Of a stretch of 64,000 nt of DNA, positions 53,435-63,837 are shown piece by piece. A model generated the notes under the pieces. The model saw only the letters and a program-made list of their open reading frames with translations, did not search any database and was not told where the DNA came from. A program made the translations under genes and the position numbers. The stretch's first letter is position 1; each line of letters opens with the position of its first letter. The stretch is taken from the NCBI GenBank assembly GCA_009801085.1, contig VNWV01000013.1, forward strand, positions 310,001 through 374,000, in the 5' to 3' direction. Source of the DNA: Lasiodiplodia sp. COLG20. Its lineage: Eukaryota; Ascomycota; Dothideomycetes; Botryosphaeriales; Botryosphaeriaceae.

Positions 53435-54742
53435 ATGATGGCTGGGCGCTCCCGTTTCTATTTGGCAAAGGGCAAACTGGCTACCGCTCGCAGGATCTGT
53501 CCCAGCATACCTGTGGATGGAGAGTCGGATAGCGAAGACGGAGACGAAGAATATCAAGAAGATGCCGACGACGTGTCACTACTAAGCCAACTGCGGCCAC
53601 TTATCTATCATCTGCTTTGCCATAAGCACCGCCAGTGGTTCTGGCTGGAATTCTACTACAGCCAGTGGAAGGATGACGTTGCATGCACCGATGCTGCCAG
53701 CAGCGGTTCTTCAGATCAAGAAAGCACTCAGGAAGATGATCTACCGGCCCAAGAAGGTTCTAAATCCTCTGCCAGCACCGTCCGCATCGCTTCTGGGCTC
53801 CCCCACACTCCAAAGCGACCCACGTCTGAGTTAAAAAAGAAAGCCCATACCGCTCCTGGAAGAGTTCCCCAAGCAAATGGACGACGCCGAAACCACGATG
53901 ATGAGACAATATCCCTTTCGTCAGATGAGCCAAGCAGCCCCAGCATCCGTCGTCCACCAAACAGTCAGCATGGCTCCGCTGCCATACGCAAACGACAATC
54001 AACAATACAGCACACGAGATCACCGTCCATCTGCATTTCGAAGGCAGCTTTGTCGCCTTCACCACCCTCAAGCCCAGTTCCTCAGCTCCGGCGCAGCCCC
54101 CGCCTTGCAGCGCGTAGATCACCCTCCTACAAGGAGGACAGCAGTCCGTCTGTATCGGGAGATGACTTGGTGGCATGCTTGGACAATTTGAACATCGGTG
54201 ACAGTCTTCCTTTTCTCTCGGAAGCCTGGTCACCGAAGATTGGAAATCTGCTGTATGAAGAGGTGAGAAAGCCTCTGCTCGGCAACAGCAAGCCCAGCTG
54301 TTTATACGTAGTGGTATCTACGTCACATCCGGGACTAGTCAAGGTGGGCAGGACGATACATCCGTACACACGCCACCAACAGATAAAGCAGGATTGCAAG
54401 CTTCACGACTTGGATGTAATCCAGGAGTTCAAGGATGTCAGCCACCACGCTCGCGTCGAGTCGCTAGCGCATCGCCATCTAAGGCGTTTCCAAGAGATTT
54501 TGCCCTGCATTCATAAGACAGGCGTGAAGGATCATCGAGAGTGGTTTAGATGCTCTCCAGCGCTCGCGACACAAGTTGTTGAAGCTTGGGTTGAGTGGAT
54601 GAAGATGATGCCGTACGAGCAAGATTTTCTACGGCGACCATGGAAAGGCGCAGTTCAAAAGTTGAAGGAGGGCCCAGAGGGCAGTGAGCGGGAGACATTC
54701 GAGCAATTGTTCCAGAGGCACAAACGGTGGCTGTTACAATAG
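53435..54742 (+). CDS. T5orf172 (GIY-YIG-like) domain protein with long disordered N-terminus
   Basis: A single frame of 435 codons. Residues about 285-390 (LYVVVSTSHPGLVKVGRTIH; RHQQIKQDCKLHDLDVIQEF; ARVESLAHRHLRRFQEIL; DHREWFRCSPALATQVVEAW) match the T5orf172 / DUF1766 family, a relative of GIY-YIG nucleases. The conserved VKVGRT, the Glu-His pair of the helix and the EWF motif are present. The first 270 residues are low complexity with acidic and Ser/Pro/Arg-rich patches. Fungal members are of unknown function; DNA binding or cleavage is suggested by the fold, not shown. The start could be the second Met, or an upstream exon may be missing. Confidence 0.85.
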   Translation: MMAGRSRFYLAKGKLATARRICPSIPVDGESDSEDGDEEYQEDADDVSLLSQLRPLIYHLLCHKHRQWFWLEFYYSQWKDDVACTDAASSGSSDQESTQEDDLPAQEGSKSSASTVRIASGLPHTPKRPTSELKKKAHTAPGRVPQANGRRRNHDDETISLSSDEPSSPSIRRPPNSQHGSAAIRKRQSTIQHTRSPSICISKAALSPSPPSSPVPQLRRSPRLAARRSPSYKEDSSPSVSGDDLVACLDNLNIGDSLPFLSEAWSPKIGNLLYEEVRKPLLGNSKPSCLYVVVSTSHPGLVKVGRTIHPYTRHQQIKQDCKLHDLDVIQEFKDVSHHARVESLAHRHLRRFQEILPCIHKTGVKDHREWFRCSPALATQVVEAWVEWMKMMPYEQDFLRRPWKGAVQKLKEGPEGSERETFEQLFQRHKRWLLQ

Positions 54743-55853
54743 CACTCTCCTCGATAGTTGAAGGAGTGAGTGAAGTATCCCAATGACGAGGAATTATCTC
54801 CAAGAATAGCCGGAGTCGTACAGGCAAAATAGTCGATCTTTCTTCTAGAGCAGCTGCAATATTAAGGTTGGTGCTAACGATAGACTTGCTTCCGTCTACT
54901 ATGATGATAATCGACCCACTGCACACCACACGATTTAGTGATACTCTCTGACTAATCGTTGACATCTTACTTTACCTCGTCAAGTTATACCCTACGGTTC
55001 ATGGGTTGTTTTGTGTGCATCTCGAAGCTGCCGCTGATGAGTTTCTGCAGTGCGGCCATCAGAACAGCCTGCCAGCGGCCTGAATGGGGCCATGTGGCAC
55101 ACAAGAAGCAACTCCAATGGGGGAAGGTTACGAGCTTGAGGTTCGAGGACGAGGACGGAGAAATTATGGGGCACTATTGCTTCAACAACAACGAGGTTGT
55201 TCGACCGGAGGAAGGAGGATTATATGCTTAAATGGTTGGAGGCGACGACGAAGTGGTGGATTGGCAAACCACAATGTCGCCGGGGTGGCAGCGAGAGAGT
55301 GTGGTATTCCTTCACGTCGCCTGCTCATGGTCGGCCCCGCAACGTTTCCACAAATCCCATAACCGGCGCGCAGTCCGCTTCCTATCAGCGTCATCGCCAG
55401 ATCAGTCAATACCGAGTACGTGTTATCAACTCCCAAAAGCAGCAAGATCAGCTCTGGTAACTACAGCAATTTTGGCCTCAACCAGACATGCCCGTATTGG
55501 CTACTTTTCTTTCCATGCTCAGCTGTTATTCTTCTAGCTAGATACTATGCGGATTATACTATTACAGTCTTGGAAAGGCATTAGAAAGACGGCTACACGG
55601 CGCACCTATTGGACTTTCGCCAAATCCGGGGCAGTACCCGTAGTCAGACAAGGAAAATATGCAATATAGTTGAAGAATCAATGATTGAATTGACCGAAAA
55701 GGTCCTACCATAAACGAGTGTGACCTTTCTCTGACATACTCCCTCAACCACTCTACCCGCTTTCCAGAGACTCAGCGTAACACGCTGCTTCTAGATAAGC
55801 CTGCCACAACTACTACTACTCTCGCCTCCTCCTACTCTAAACTCATCAAGCCC
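54743..55853. other. Intergenic region
   Basis: 3' flanks of two convergent genes. Several short frames, none with a domain or signal peptide. Nothing supported. Confidence 0.5.
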
Positions 55854-56212
55854 TCAGCGCGAATGAGGACACTCGACACAGATGATTTGCCAATCTCTCC
55901 TCGGATCGCCACAGTAGGTACCGTCTCCGCCACGGCCTCCGCACTGCACGGAATGTTAGGATTCTTTTGTCTAACTCTTTGCTATATCGTAGGTACCTAC
56001 CCAGTTTTTATCGCAGCAATTGAAGTTGATCCCCGAAATTTTGCAACTCCCCCCATTGCAGCGCTAGCCGAGTAGAGTGTTAGCTCTTTTCTAGATTTGT
56101 AGGCATTATAAGGGGAACGTACACCGCAAGCTTGATGGTCGCCTTTACAGCCGGCTTGGACACCAACGGCAGCGCCGAGTAGGAAGGGAAGGGAGATAAT
56201 ATTAAAGCGCAT
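55854..56212 (-). CDS. Secreted protein with ten cysteines
   Basis: Three exons, 56212-56123, 56063-56001 and 55943-55854, give 80 aa. The leader MRFNIISLPFLLGAAVGVQA is a signal peptide ending before GC. The mature 60 residues hold ten cysteines at 22, 29, 32, 37, 46, 47, 52, 62, 73 and 76, including a CC pair, fitting five disulfides. Both introns have ideal branch sites (GCTAACACT and CCTAACATT) 10-15 nt before their acceptors.  The exon 1 donor was taken as GTACGT so that frames join; the overlapping GTGTAC is out of frame. No family is recognised; the class includes effectors, antimicrobial peptides and toxins. A small TIR element lies just upstream of its TATA box. Confidence 0.82.
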
Positions 56213-56314
56213 CTTGTCGTTGTTAGTAAAGACTTTTAAGGGTAGTGATAAGTATCTAAGGGTGTATCGCTTAGGTTGACAGCCTAGAGAGGGGCATATT
56301 TATAGGAAAATTAT
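56213..56314 (-). promoter_or_regulatory. Core promoter of the ten-cysteine protein, with TATAAATA box
   Basis: On the minus strand TATAAATA occupies 56304-56297, 85-92 nt upstream of the ATG. The TIR element begins 11 nt further upstream at 56315. Confidence 0.5.
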
Positions 56315-56466
56315 TAAACCCAACACTTTTTTCATTAAACGGATCAAACCCAACATTTTTTTTTTATTAAACGGACTAAACCTACCTAAGAAAAATCTCT
56401 TTTAAAGTTGCCTTCAGTCCACGATAGTTGGGTTTAGTCCGTTTGGCGAAAAAAAAGTTAGGTTTA
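56315..56466. mobile_element. About 152-bp TIR element (MITE-like)
   Basis: The left end TAAACCCAACACTTTTTTC, then AAACGGATCAAACCCAAC, is the imperfect reverse complement of the right end, read inward as TAAACCTAACTTTTTTTTCG, then AAACGGACTAAACCCAAC. The arms are about 42-45 nt. An additional AAACGGACTAAACC word lies internally at about 56379. No transposase. The flanks (ATTAT on the left, GTAATTACC on the right) do not show an unambiguous target duplication. Confidence 0.65.
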
Positions 56467-57045
56467 GTAATTACCCCGAAGTGCGGAAGAGGCTGTACCA
56501 AAACGGGAAGAGTCGCACCCTAAAATACAAAGGGCAACCGTAAGCATTCGTCGTTATTACATATAAGAAGAAGTATTTGCAAGATTCTTAGCCGGGCCTA
56601 ACTAATACGAAGCCCTGAAACATTAGAGTTCTTAGATCAGAAAAAGTGAGGGTAGGGCAGGCGTTACACCGCCCACTCTCCGGCGGAAGCCGTTGCTGCC
56701 CACCGGGAGCCGAAATGATGAATCAAGCTCCGGGTAGGGGTGGAGCAGTACCGAGAGCTGAAGGGCGGCGCTCGCAAGGGGGGATGGACCGATTTTCGTG
56801 GGAAGGACATCCCTACGGCCCCCGATCCACTATCCCGCATTTTATGAATAAACTACTAACAATGATTCGTACAATGACCGCGCTAGGTTAGTGTTTTTTT
56901 TCTACTTGGGGGCTGGTCTCAGTATCAGTACGGGCGTGAATCTTGTCAAAGTCCCAGTTAACCACTGCAACGCGATCGCTTCGCACCAACTTCCAGTTGC
57001 TCGCATTAAATACGTCATACCATCGCTCGATATGACTCGCAGTGC
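56467..57045. other. Intergenic region
   Basis: No supported gene. The 56.65-56.85 kb part is GC-rich and ends in a short frame (FMNKLLTMIRTMTALG) of unknown meaning. Confidence 0.4.
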
Positions 57046-57682
57046 ATGAGAAGACTTCGAACTCACAAGACGCTACAAGACATATTCAACAGAGCAAAGT
57101 CCTGGGGGGTATATCTACTCCTGGATGAGACGGATGTATTTTTGGCTAAACGTGATCGTGCGGACCTAGCAAGGAACGGATTGGTGACAGGTAAAAATTT
57201 CCTTTAGGGAAACTACTTTTTCAACTAATGAACGCACAATAGTCTTCTTTCGCCTGATAGAGTACTACGAAGATGAGCGAAGTCTTGAATCCAATTACCT
57301 TGTTGCGTCAGCTAATCATAAAACAGGTGTCATCTTTTTGACGACGAATAGACTGGGTGAGTTCGATCCAGCTTTCGAGTCGCGGATTCATTTCAAGCTC
57401 TTCTACGATGCTCTCACTCCAGAGCAACGGAAACATATCTGGCGTACGCTTCTTCCTGACCCCGAATCTGGCTGGCCCTGGGGTGAAGATTTCCTTCAGC
57501 AGCTTGGAGTCGACTATGAGGCCAATGGCAGAGAAATCAAGAACATGATCAAGACTGCACTCGATCTTACGGGCCAAGTCAACATGAGCTTAGACAAATG
57601 TCATCTTGAGCAAGTTGCGCAATTGAACCGCAACTGGAGTGAAAAAACTCGGATCGGTGGAAAGGATTCGAAGACGATCTAA
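57046..57682 (+). pseudogene. C-terminal fragment of a fungal AAA+ ATPase
   Basis: Two exons, 57046-57190 and 57243-57682, give 194 codons that match only the second half of an AAA domain. Walker B is GVYLLLDETDVFL, sensor 1 is VIFLTTNR, followed by FDPAFESRIHFKL (arginine finger region). The Walker A half and all upstream sequence are missing, so the gene is truncated at its 5' end. In intact relatives an intron follows EYYE; here the expected donor position reads AAGATGAG instead of AAGGTGAG. The former 54-nt intron (57275-57328), ending ACAG, is open and in frame, so the fragment remains readable. ATPase activity is impossible without the P-loop. Confidence 0.72.
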
Positions 57683-57925
57683 TGTTGGAACATGTGAATC
57701 TGCACATACGAAGAGCATGACGGCGCGGAATGGGCAGTGTAATGGGGTTCATAACAGTATGTGGCCAATGAACATCAGAGACGAGCGATGGGCTCAAGTT
57801 TGTTCTATATCACGAATGAGCAGAGCTGAATACGAAACTTCAAAGCCAGTGACTAAGGTGTTTAAAAGCTTCAATACATGAGGCAAAAAAGACATTTATC
57901 AGTTACGTATTCAGACTTATTTCCA
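57683..57925. other. Short convergent intergenic region
   Basis: 3' flank of the AAA fragment and of the monooxygenase. No feature seen. Confidence 0.5.
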
Positions 57926-59497
57926 TCAAATATCCCCTAGAATAGCCGAAGAATGCTCCCATTCATCGTGGTCAACGCAATACTTGGCGAATTCGGCCAT
58001 TTCGCGACCTGCACCATCATCAGAATGTACTCGGAAATTCTTTGTCTGACGCACCTGTAGGGAACTGGCCCTGATTTCCTGAAAGGTCCCGGCCCCGTAG
58101 TCGAGTCATCCTGAGACAATTGTGCACTCGTTCGCTTCTGCATCTCTGAAAAAGCTCCAAGCGCGCAGGCACTTCAGCAGCAGTGGTCCCCGTTGGGAGC
58201 AGTACAGCAATTGAAGCTGCATCCTCAATCGCCCTGAGGGCGTTAGCAGTCATGTGTCGGACCGTTCCGGGGAAACTCACATCGCGCCGCCCTGTCCCAT
58301 GTCTGCACGGCAGTCAGTAATGTAGTCGAAGACATCAGGGGAACCAGGGGAACTTACAGGGAAGAAATGGATGAGAAGCGTCACCGACAAGCGCGGCTCT
58401 ACCCTTGGTCCACTCCTCAACTTCTGGGCAATCAAACAGATCCCATACTTTGATGCCATGTTCTGGGGCTTTGGCCAGCAGTTTTCGCATGGGAAGTGGA
58501 AAGTCGGAGAAAGAAGCAAGAAGGTCCGCCTTATTCCCCAAGCGGCCCCAGCCTTTGCCTATCGCGATATCAGCATGAACAAAGACATGAGGATACCTTA
58601 TCCTACCTTCTTGTGTTGGCCCGACTTCTGAAGTGGGCAAGAATGAACCGACATACATGGACTCGTTGGAACATGGATAAAGTATGATCCTCCGATCATC
58701 GCCTATGATCTCGGTCATGGTTCCCGATGCCTCCACAAACCTTGCAGTCTCCGGATCGCTCTTGATGTCAGCGATAGAGACGAAGCAACGGTAGCAGCTT
58801 TTCTCCGTGTGGATTGGTTGAATTTCACAGCCTGTGACATCTTTCCTGATCTTGGAATGACTGCCGTCAGCAACCACGACGACGTCTCCATACTTCTGCT
58901 GGCCATCGGCCAGCGTCACGATGCCCCGGTCGCAGTCAACTTGAGACACCGTGCACCCCGTACTCAGCTGGACAGGAGGCCCCTTCCCGGCAGCTGCCGT
59001 GGCCTTCCGCCTGAGTTTTTTGTGTAAGTCCACTCGACGTATACAACAGTAATCCTGTTGGAGGTTAGGGACGGTATACTTGAAATTTTGGTAGGTTGCA
59101 TACTGCCTGTTTAGCATTTTTGACGTTCTCGAAGTCTGCCTCGAATAAAACCTCTCCCGTGAGACTAAGGAAGCAACCCTATGAGGACATAAGTTTTCTG
59201 CTAGTTTGCTCGCCGACTTGAACTGACCTTCCGAAGGTCTGTTCCGCCAGCAGACTTGAGGTCGACATCGAATCGCTTGAGCAGAGTAGTGCAGTTTGGC
59301 GAAAGGGTTATCCCCGCACCATTTTCTCTCGTTAGGTCCGATTTCTCGAAGATCTGATAACGTTAATAAGCCATAGTAAGATGAAAAGGTTTCAGTGATA
59401 CCTCGACGTGATGCCCCTGCCGACGGAGTCCAATTCCTGTCGTTAGCCCGCCGATACCTCCACCAACAATCAATACATTCAGCGGCTGTGAAACCAT
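57926..59497 (-). CDS. FAD-dependent monooxygenase (salicylate hydroxylase-like group)
   Basis: Seven exons, 59497-59402, 59353-59228, 59178-59104, 59054-58358, 58302-58281, 58233-58055 and 58008-57926, give 425 aa. The dinucleotide fold motif GGGIGG is at 12-17, the DG motif is VVVVADGSHSKIRKD, and the second FAD motif is GDASHPFLPYMGQGGAMAIE with Gly323-Asp324. The very short exon 5 (22 nt) is required to obtain LPYMGQGGAM and is bounded by good sites. Enzymes of this group use NAD(P)H and O2 to hydroxylate aromatic acids or polyketide intermediates in the cytosol. Substrate is unknown, and no other biosynthetic gene is adjacent. The last exon supplies the usual C-terminal HDEWEHS segment. 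Confidence 0.93.
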
Positions 59498-61143
59498 TTT
59501 CGACCGATTTATTAGAAGTGGGGCGTTGGTGAGTCCTAGCCCTACAATGTATGCGTATTTAAAAGGCTCTCATCACGCGTTGACACCCAGTTTCAATGGA
59601 CCGGATGCAGCGGAAGTTTAGAAAGTATACTTGGCGGATGACGGCGGCAAATGGTGGTTCATGACGGAAAATGAGGGGTCCGGACAGGAGATAATTATTG
59701 CCGGCACGCGCCAAAGTTTCGACTCGCCCTCGGACATGCTGCCTCCGAAGTATGTCTGGTGCAGTGCGCGTCTCGGGTTCGCAGTTCGTGTCTCGGAAAA
59801 CCCAATCGGACGAGTAAGCAAACTAAAGCGATAGCAGCGAGTAGAGGTTCAAGGCAGTGAATATCGTCAGACGGCAAAGCTAAGTCTGCGGCGGTAAGTC
59901 AGAACTCCAAGGCTGTTGCCTAATACTACCTGCTTCTGTCTTCTGCTGTCTGGTGCTGCCTGCCTCTCCTTACTTCCACCCGCTTTTCTTTACTGCAGCC
60001 CGCTTTTTTCTACTGCAGTTCTGAATGATACTGATGCATATAGATGAAAATAGAGGGCCCTTTTCAATATCCTTCTTAACTACAATTCGACCTCACCGCT
60101 CGCAGCCTTCATGTTGTACACTATTGAGAACTTCAGCGCCCGGGTTCCCGCTTCGGATGATGGGCTCCAATGAGTCCAGCTATTTCCTACGCACCTCCGC
60201 ATTAACCCCGCAATGACGCGTCTTCTTTGCCCACATCATCCTTGTCGACAAATGTGATCCCCTGGGATAACGCGCTTTCAACTTCTGTCCCCTCACGAGC
60301 CTCTCCGCCGTCCCAATTCTGCCCTTCCGCCATTGTTCCTCACGCGGCTCTGCAGTTGCAATTCTCACGAACGGTCCTGAGTGTCCCAGTGCGGAGCAAC
60401 ATCTCACTAAGGCATGTATGGCTCGGCCGATATCGTAAGTGTGAAGGCTTCGAGGCCTGGGTGAGCGGATATCTACACGCTGTCTTCATATAGGGCCTGG
60501 CTTGGCAACCGTCCCCGACCTTCTACAATATTTTCTATGTCGGCAGAAATCTCTTAAAGACCCCCGTCACTGCTTCATTAACGAGTTCACTGTCGTAGAA
60601 TAATACGTTCCCGACGCCAGTTAGTACTACATAATGGAGCCCGCTTCATGCTCCAACAGACCGTTGACGTGACTTACATCTACGTTATATTCCAATACTG
60701 TCCGCCTAGTTACTAGCAAATCTCCCGAAAGGCTTATGTCAAAGAATCAATACCTGCGCACCAGAATAGAATCTTTAAACCTTATTGTTAGCTTTAAAAT
60801 GGCGGAGTAGAAAATAGTTCATGTCTACAGTAATTGTGATATAGTGATCATAGGCCCCGTGCGAGAAGTGATTTCCTGCTATATGCAGCCATGCGATTCC
60901 GTTTCGACAGCGGAGGATTATCGACTATCAGTATGGTAATAGTCACGAAAGAAATTATATAGTTTAGGATAGTCCCTTTTAAGATCTGAATCAACTCCGC
61001 AACCAACAATCAGGCCTCCATCTACAGATAAGGATACTGATAATATAAAGACCAACCCTCAAAGTATAATAAATATGAAGACAGCGGTTCATGCAAAACG
61101 AGAAGCTGCATTGCAGATCGAGCGTGTGACAAACAAGGATGAA
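59498..61143. other. Long intergenic region
   Basis: No gene supported in 1.6 kb. It contains a T/C-rich stretch near 59940-60015 with repeated words CTGCCT and TACTGCAG, and AT-rich sequence before 61143. Confidence 0.45.
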
Positions 61144-63302
61144 CTACGCATACTCCGCCCTCACTACATCATACTTTTTCCCGTTGTAGACTAGCCGGTA
61201 CTCAGTTGTTGCTGACTCGCATTTCATCTCAATATCGAAATCTAGCTTGTAGTACTCTTCGTTGTTGCTACCGATCTCGCGATTGAAATCGTGATCTGGT
61301 ATGCGGATTAGATCTGCAGTAACCTCTACGAGTTCGCTGACTTCTACTACATTGTTAATATGCATTCAGATCCACTTGGCGCTTGATGCTGGGGCACATA
61401 CGATCGTCTTTGTGCAGAGGCGCCTTTTCACTTTGCGAACAGAAGATCTTTACCGACACCTTCTGAGGACGGCCGTCGGAAACCTTTTGCTCATAATAAA
61501 ATGGTATGAACATCGGCTTAGAAGACACGATCGGCGCCTCCTTAATGGGAGAATAGCTTGTCAGCAAAAGTCAAGCATGTAGATATTCGCGAACGTTGGC
61601 GGCCAACCTTGTGCATGAACCACTTCATAACCCAAGCCTTCGTGTCGCCCGTGAAACCATCGATGACTCTTTGTAGTTAGACTTGTCAGTATTTTGACTT
61701 GATGGTAGATATGGCTGAGGTGAACGTACTGTCGGCGCCTATCATGTTTAGCGGGGTCATAACTGTCCAGCGCTTCTGTTCCGTAGTGCTTCCTAGCCTT
61801 CCGGGATTCAATTCGGAAGTGCGTTCTATGCGACGAGTACTCGAGCCCGTATATAGCGGCCCCTTTCACGACGGCACATAGCCTATGTCCCCAGTCAGCT
61901 TTTCTCGCGGTCTATCTTTTGTATTGACACTACTCACGGGTCCATGCTTTTCTTGACTTGAACGCCTTCGCCCACAGCATGCTGCAGTGTATCTCGCAGG
62001 TATACGCTTTGTCCAAAGCCTCCCACAAGAATGATCGCTTTCGCCGTGTTACGGGTCGCAGCAATCTGATCCTTGACGAGATCAATGACTTCCATGACGA
62101 CAGGTTGAAATATACTTTCCATGTCCTGCTGAGTGAGCCGCAGTGTCCCTCGAGTAATCCTCTTCTCAGGAAGTTCCCAGAACCGAGGTATTTGTATGAC
62201 ATAGTGCTGCTGAGATCGACCGCCTGTTCGTTGAAACGTCGTCTTCACTCGATCAAAGTCGTCTACGGCACGGGAGAGCACATCCTCATGCCACTCAGGT
62301 TCGTTCCCGAGATAGCACCTCAGCCAATCGGCGAATATGCGGTTCAGGAATGTGCTGCCGCATTTCCCTCCTGATCCTGAGGTGGTTTCCTTGACAACGG
62401 GATGCGGATACAGCTGAGTGATGGTGTACGAGATGAGATCAACAGTTCTATATGGATGGTTACGAACGAGTGACTCGAAGTAGAGGAAAGGAAATGACAT
62501 ACCCGCCACCAGCGTCGCAGATGATAAAAGTGTCGTTGACCTCCAGGTCAGGGGTTTGCCCAGGCTTGATCCGCTCCTGGAGCTCATGCATTGCCGCGGC
62601 TTCGGGTTCGGTGACGACCTGGACATTCTCTGGCTGATCTCCCATGCCAGCCCTACTGGCAAGTGTGCGCATCGTGTCCTTGGCTTTTTCGGTCCAGATG
62701 GCAGGAATGGTGATGATATATTTAATCGACTTGGGGCGATTGTCAATGATCTTGGCACGCACCAGAGCTGCGTCAAGTTCCGTTTCGGCATGCTTTCTAA
62801 GCGCACTCAGGTAGTCAATGACCAATTTCTCGGAATCAGGCACATCGCTTTGGGCTGTCACAAATGAGGGGTACTTCGTTGCAAGGCTGATTTCGTTGTA
62901 AGTCGATGGTTCAAGGCCGAGCTTGAACCATTCGTGCTTGGGAAGGTGGTGCGGGATTTCTGATCCCCATAGGAATTTCCCGTTCTCCTCATAGCGAATT
63001 GTACTAGTACAATTATTAGACATTGCATTGGGGTATACTGGGACAACATTACGTTGACGTCTTCTCGTCTGTTCTCCCTGACGGCCATTGCGTGACGACG
63101 TGTATCGTGGGTGGCTACATTCACGCCAAACCTAAGCATAATTCCCGCCCGAAAGATCTGAGAACTAACTTTAGATGTTGATGCCCACGCGAGTCCAGAG
63201 AAGGTTGTTCCTACGATAATTCTCAGCAACGGCCAGGTTTTAATGGCCACATATCATACCAAAATCTACGGCTATGAGATATTCGATCGAGCGAGATGCC
63301 AT
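61144..63302 (-). CDS. Hsp70-like ATPase, paralogue 2
   Basis: Nine exons in transcription order, 63302-63260, 63210-63170, 63114-63053, 63003-62503, 62447-61938, 61882-61730, 61668-61608, 61540-61402 and 61346-61144, give 570 aa. The ATPase motifs are IAVDFGTTFSG (phosphate-1), FIICDAGGGTVDLI (phosphate-2, across an intron) and AIILVGGFGQSVYL (adenosine). VVTQWPSG and ITIPAIWTEKAKDTMRTLA are typical of the fungal Hsp70-like group. The eighth exon begins after an unusual acceptor ATTAAG, the only choice that keeps the frame. It shares architecture with the gene at 43592 but has more introns (eight against three) and a different C-terminus. Likely a cytosolic ATPase with unknown clients. Confidence 0.9.
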
Positions 63303-63837
63303 TTCTGAATTAGAAAAGAGATCAATCCGATTGTAGTTTTTGGTTCTCTTGGGGCTGGTGGAGAAGAGGTGGCAGAACGAGGCGGCAAGAGCATACGACT
63401 CGAGATAAGCTTTCGCGCACTTTATAAATTGTGACCGATCTGCCCTGAGCCACGCCACGACGATGGTGGTCCGGAAAGGACAGAAAGTAAAGGCCTCCCC
63501 TGTGAAGCACAGCCCCTGTCGTACACCAGGCAGCACCTGCAGTGTGGAACTGCTGTCAGGCTGCGAAAATGACCGACTGCATTGTGCGGCAGCAAGGTTG
63601 CCAATCAGTCACTCCCGGCAGCCTATCATGGGCGCATAGCACCCCGCAGCCGCGGTTTTCGCCGGAAAGGCTATGAAACATGTGTTTGAAACTCTTCAAC
63701 AGATACCCATAAGCCCGTTCCGATCCTTGGAAATGACGCAGCCCTGTGGTCCTCAAACGACGCACACAGGCAGCTGTGGCTGCTTTGTGATACCATTCAG
63801 CTGCGATGCAAGCGAATGTGGAGATGGTGGCTTGAAA
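63303..63837. other. Intergenic region
   Basis: 5' flank of the Hsp70-like gene. Frames on the minus strand here have no domain. No repeat or RNA gene seen. Confidence 0.45.

Noticed and set aside
61540..61560. Frameshift in the second Hsp70-like gene
   Set aside because: An acceptor at ATTAAG just before GAGGCGCCG restores the frame, so no lesion is needed.
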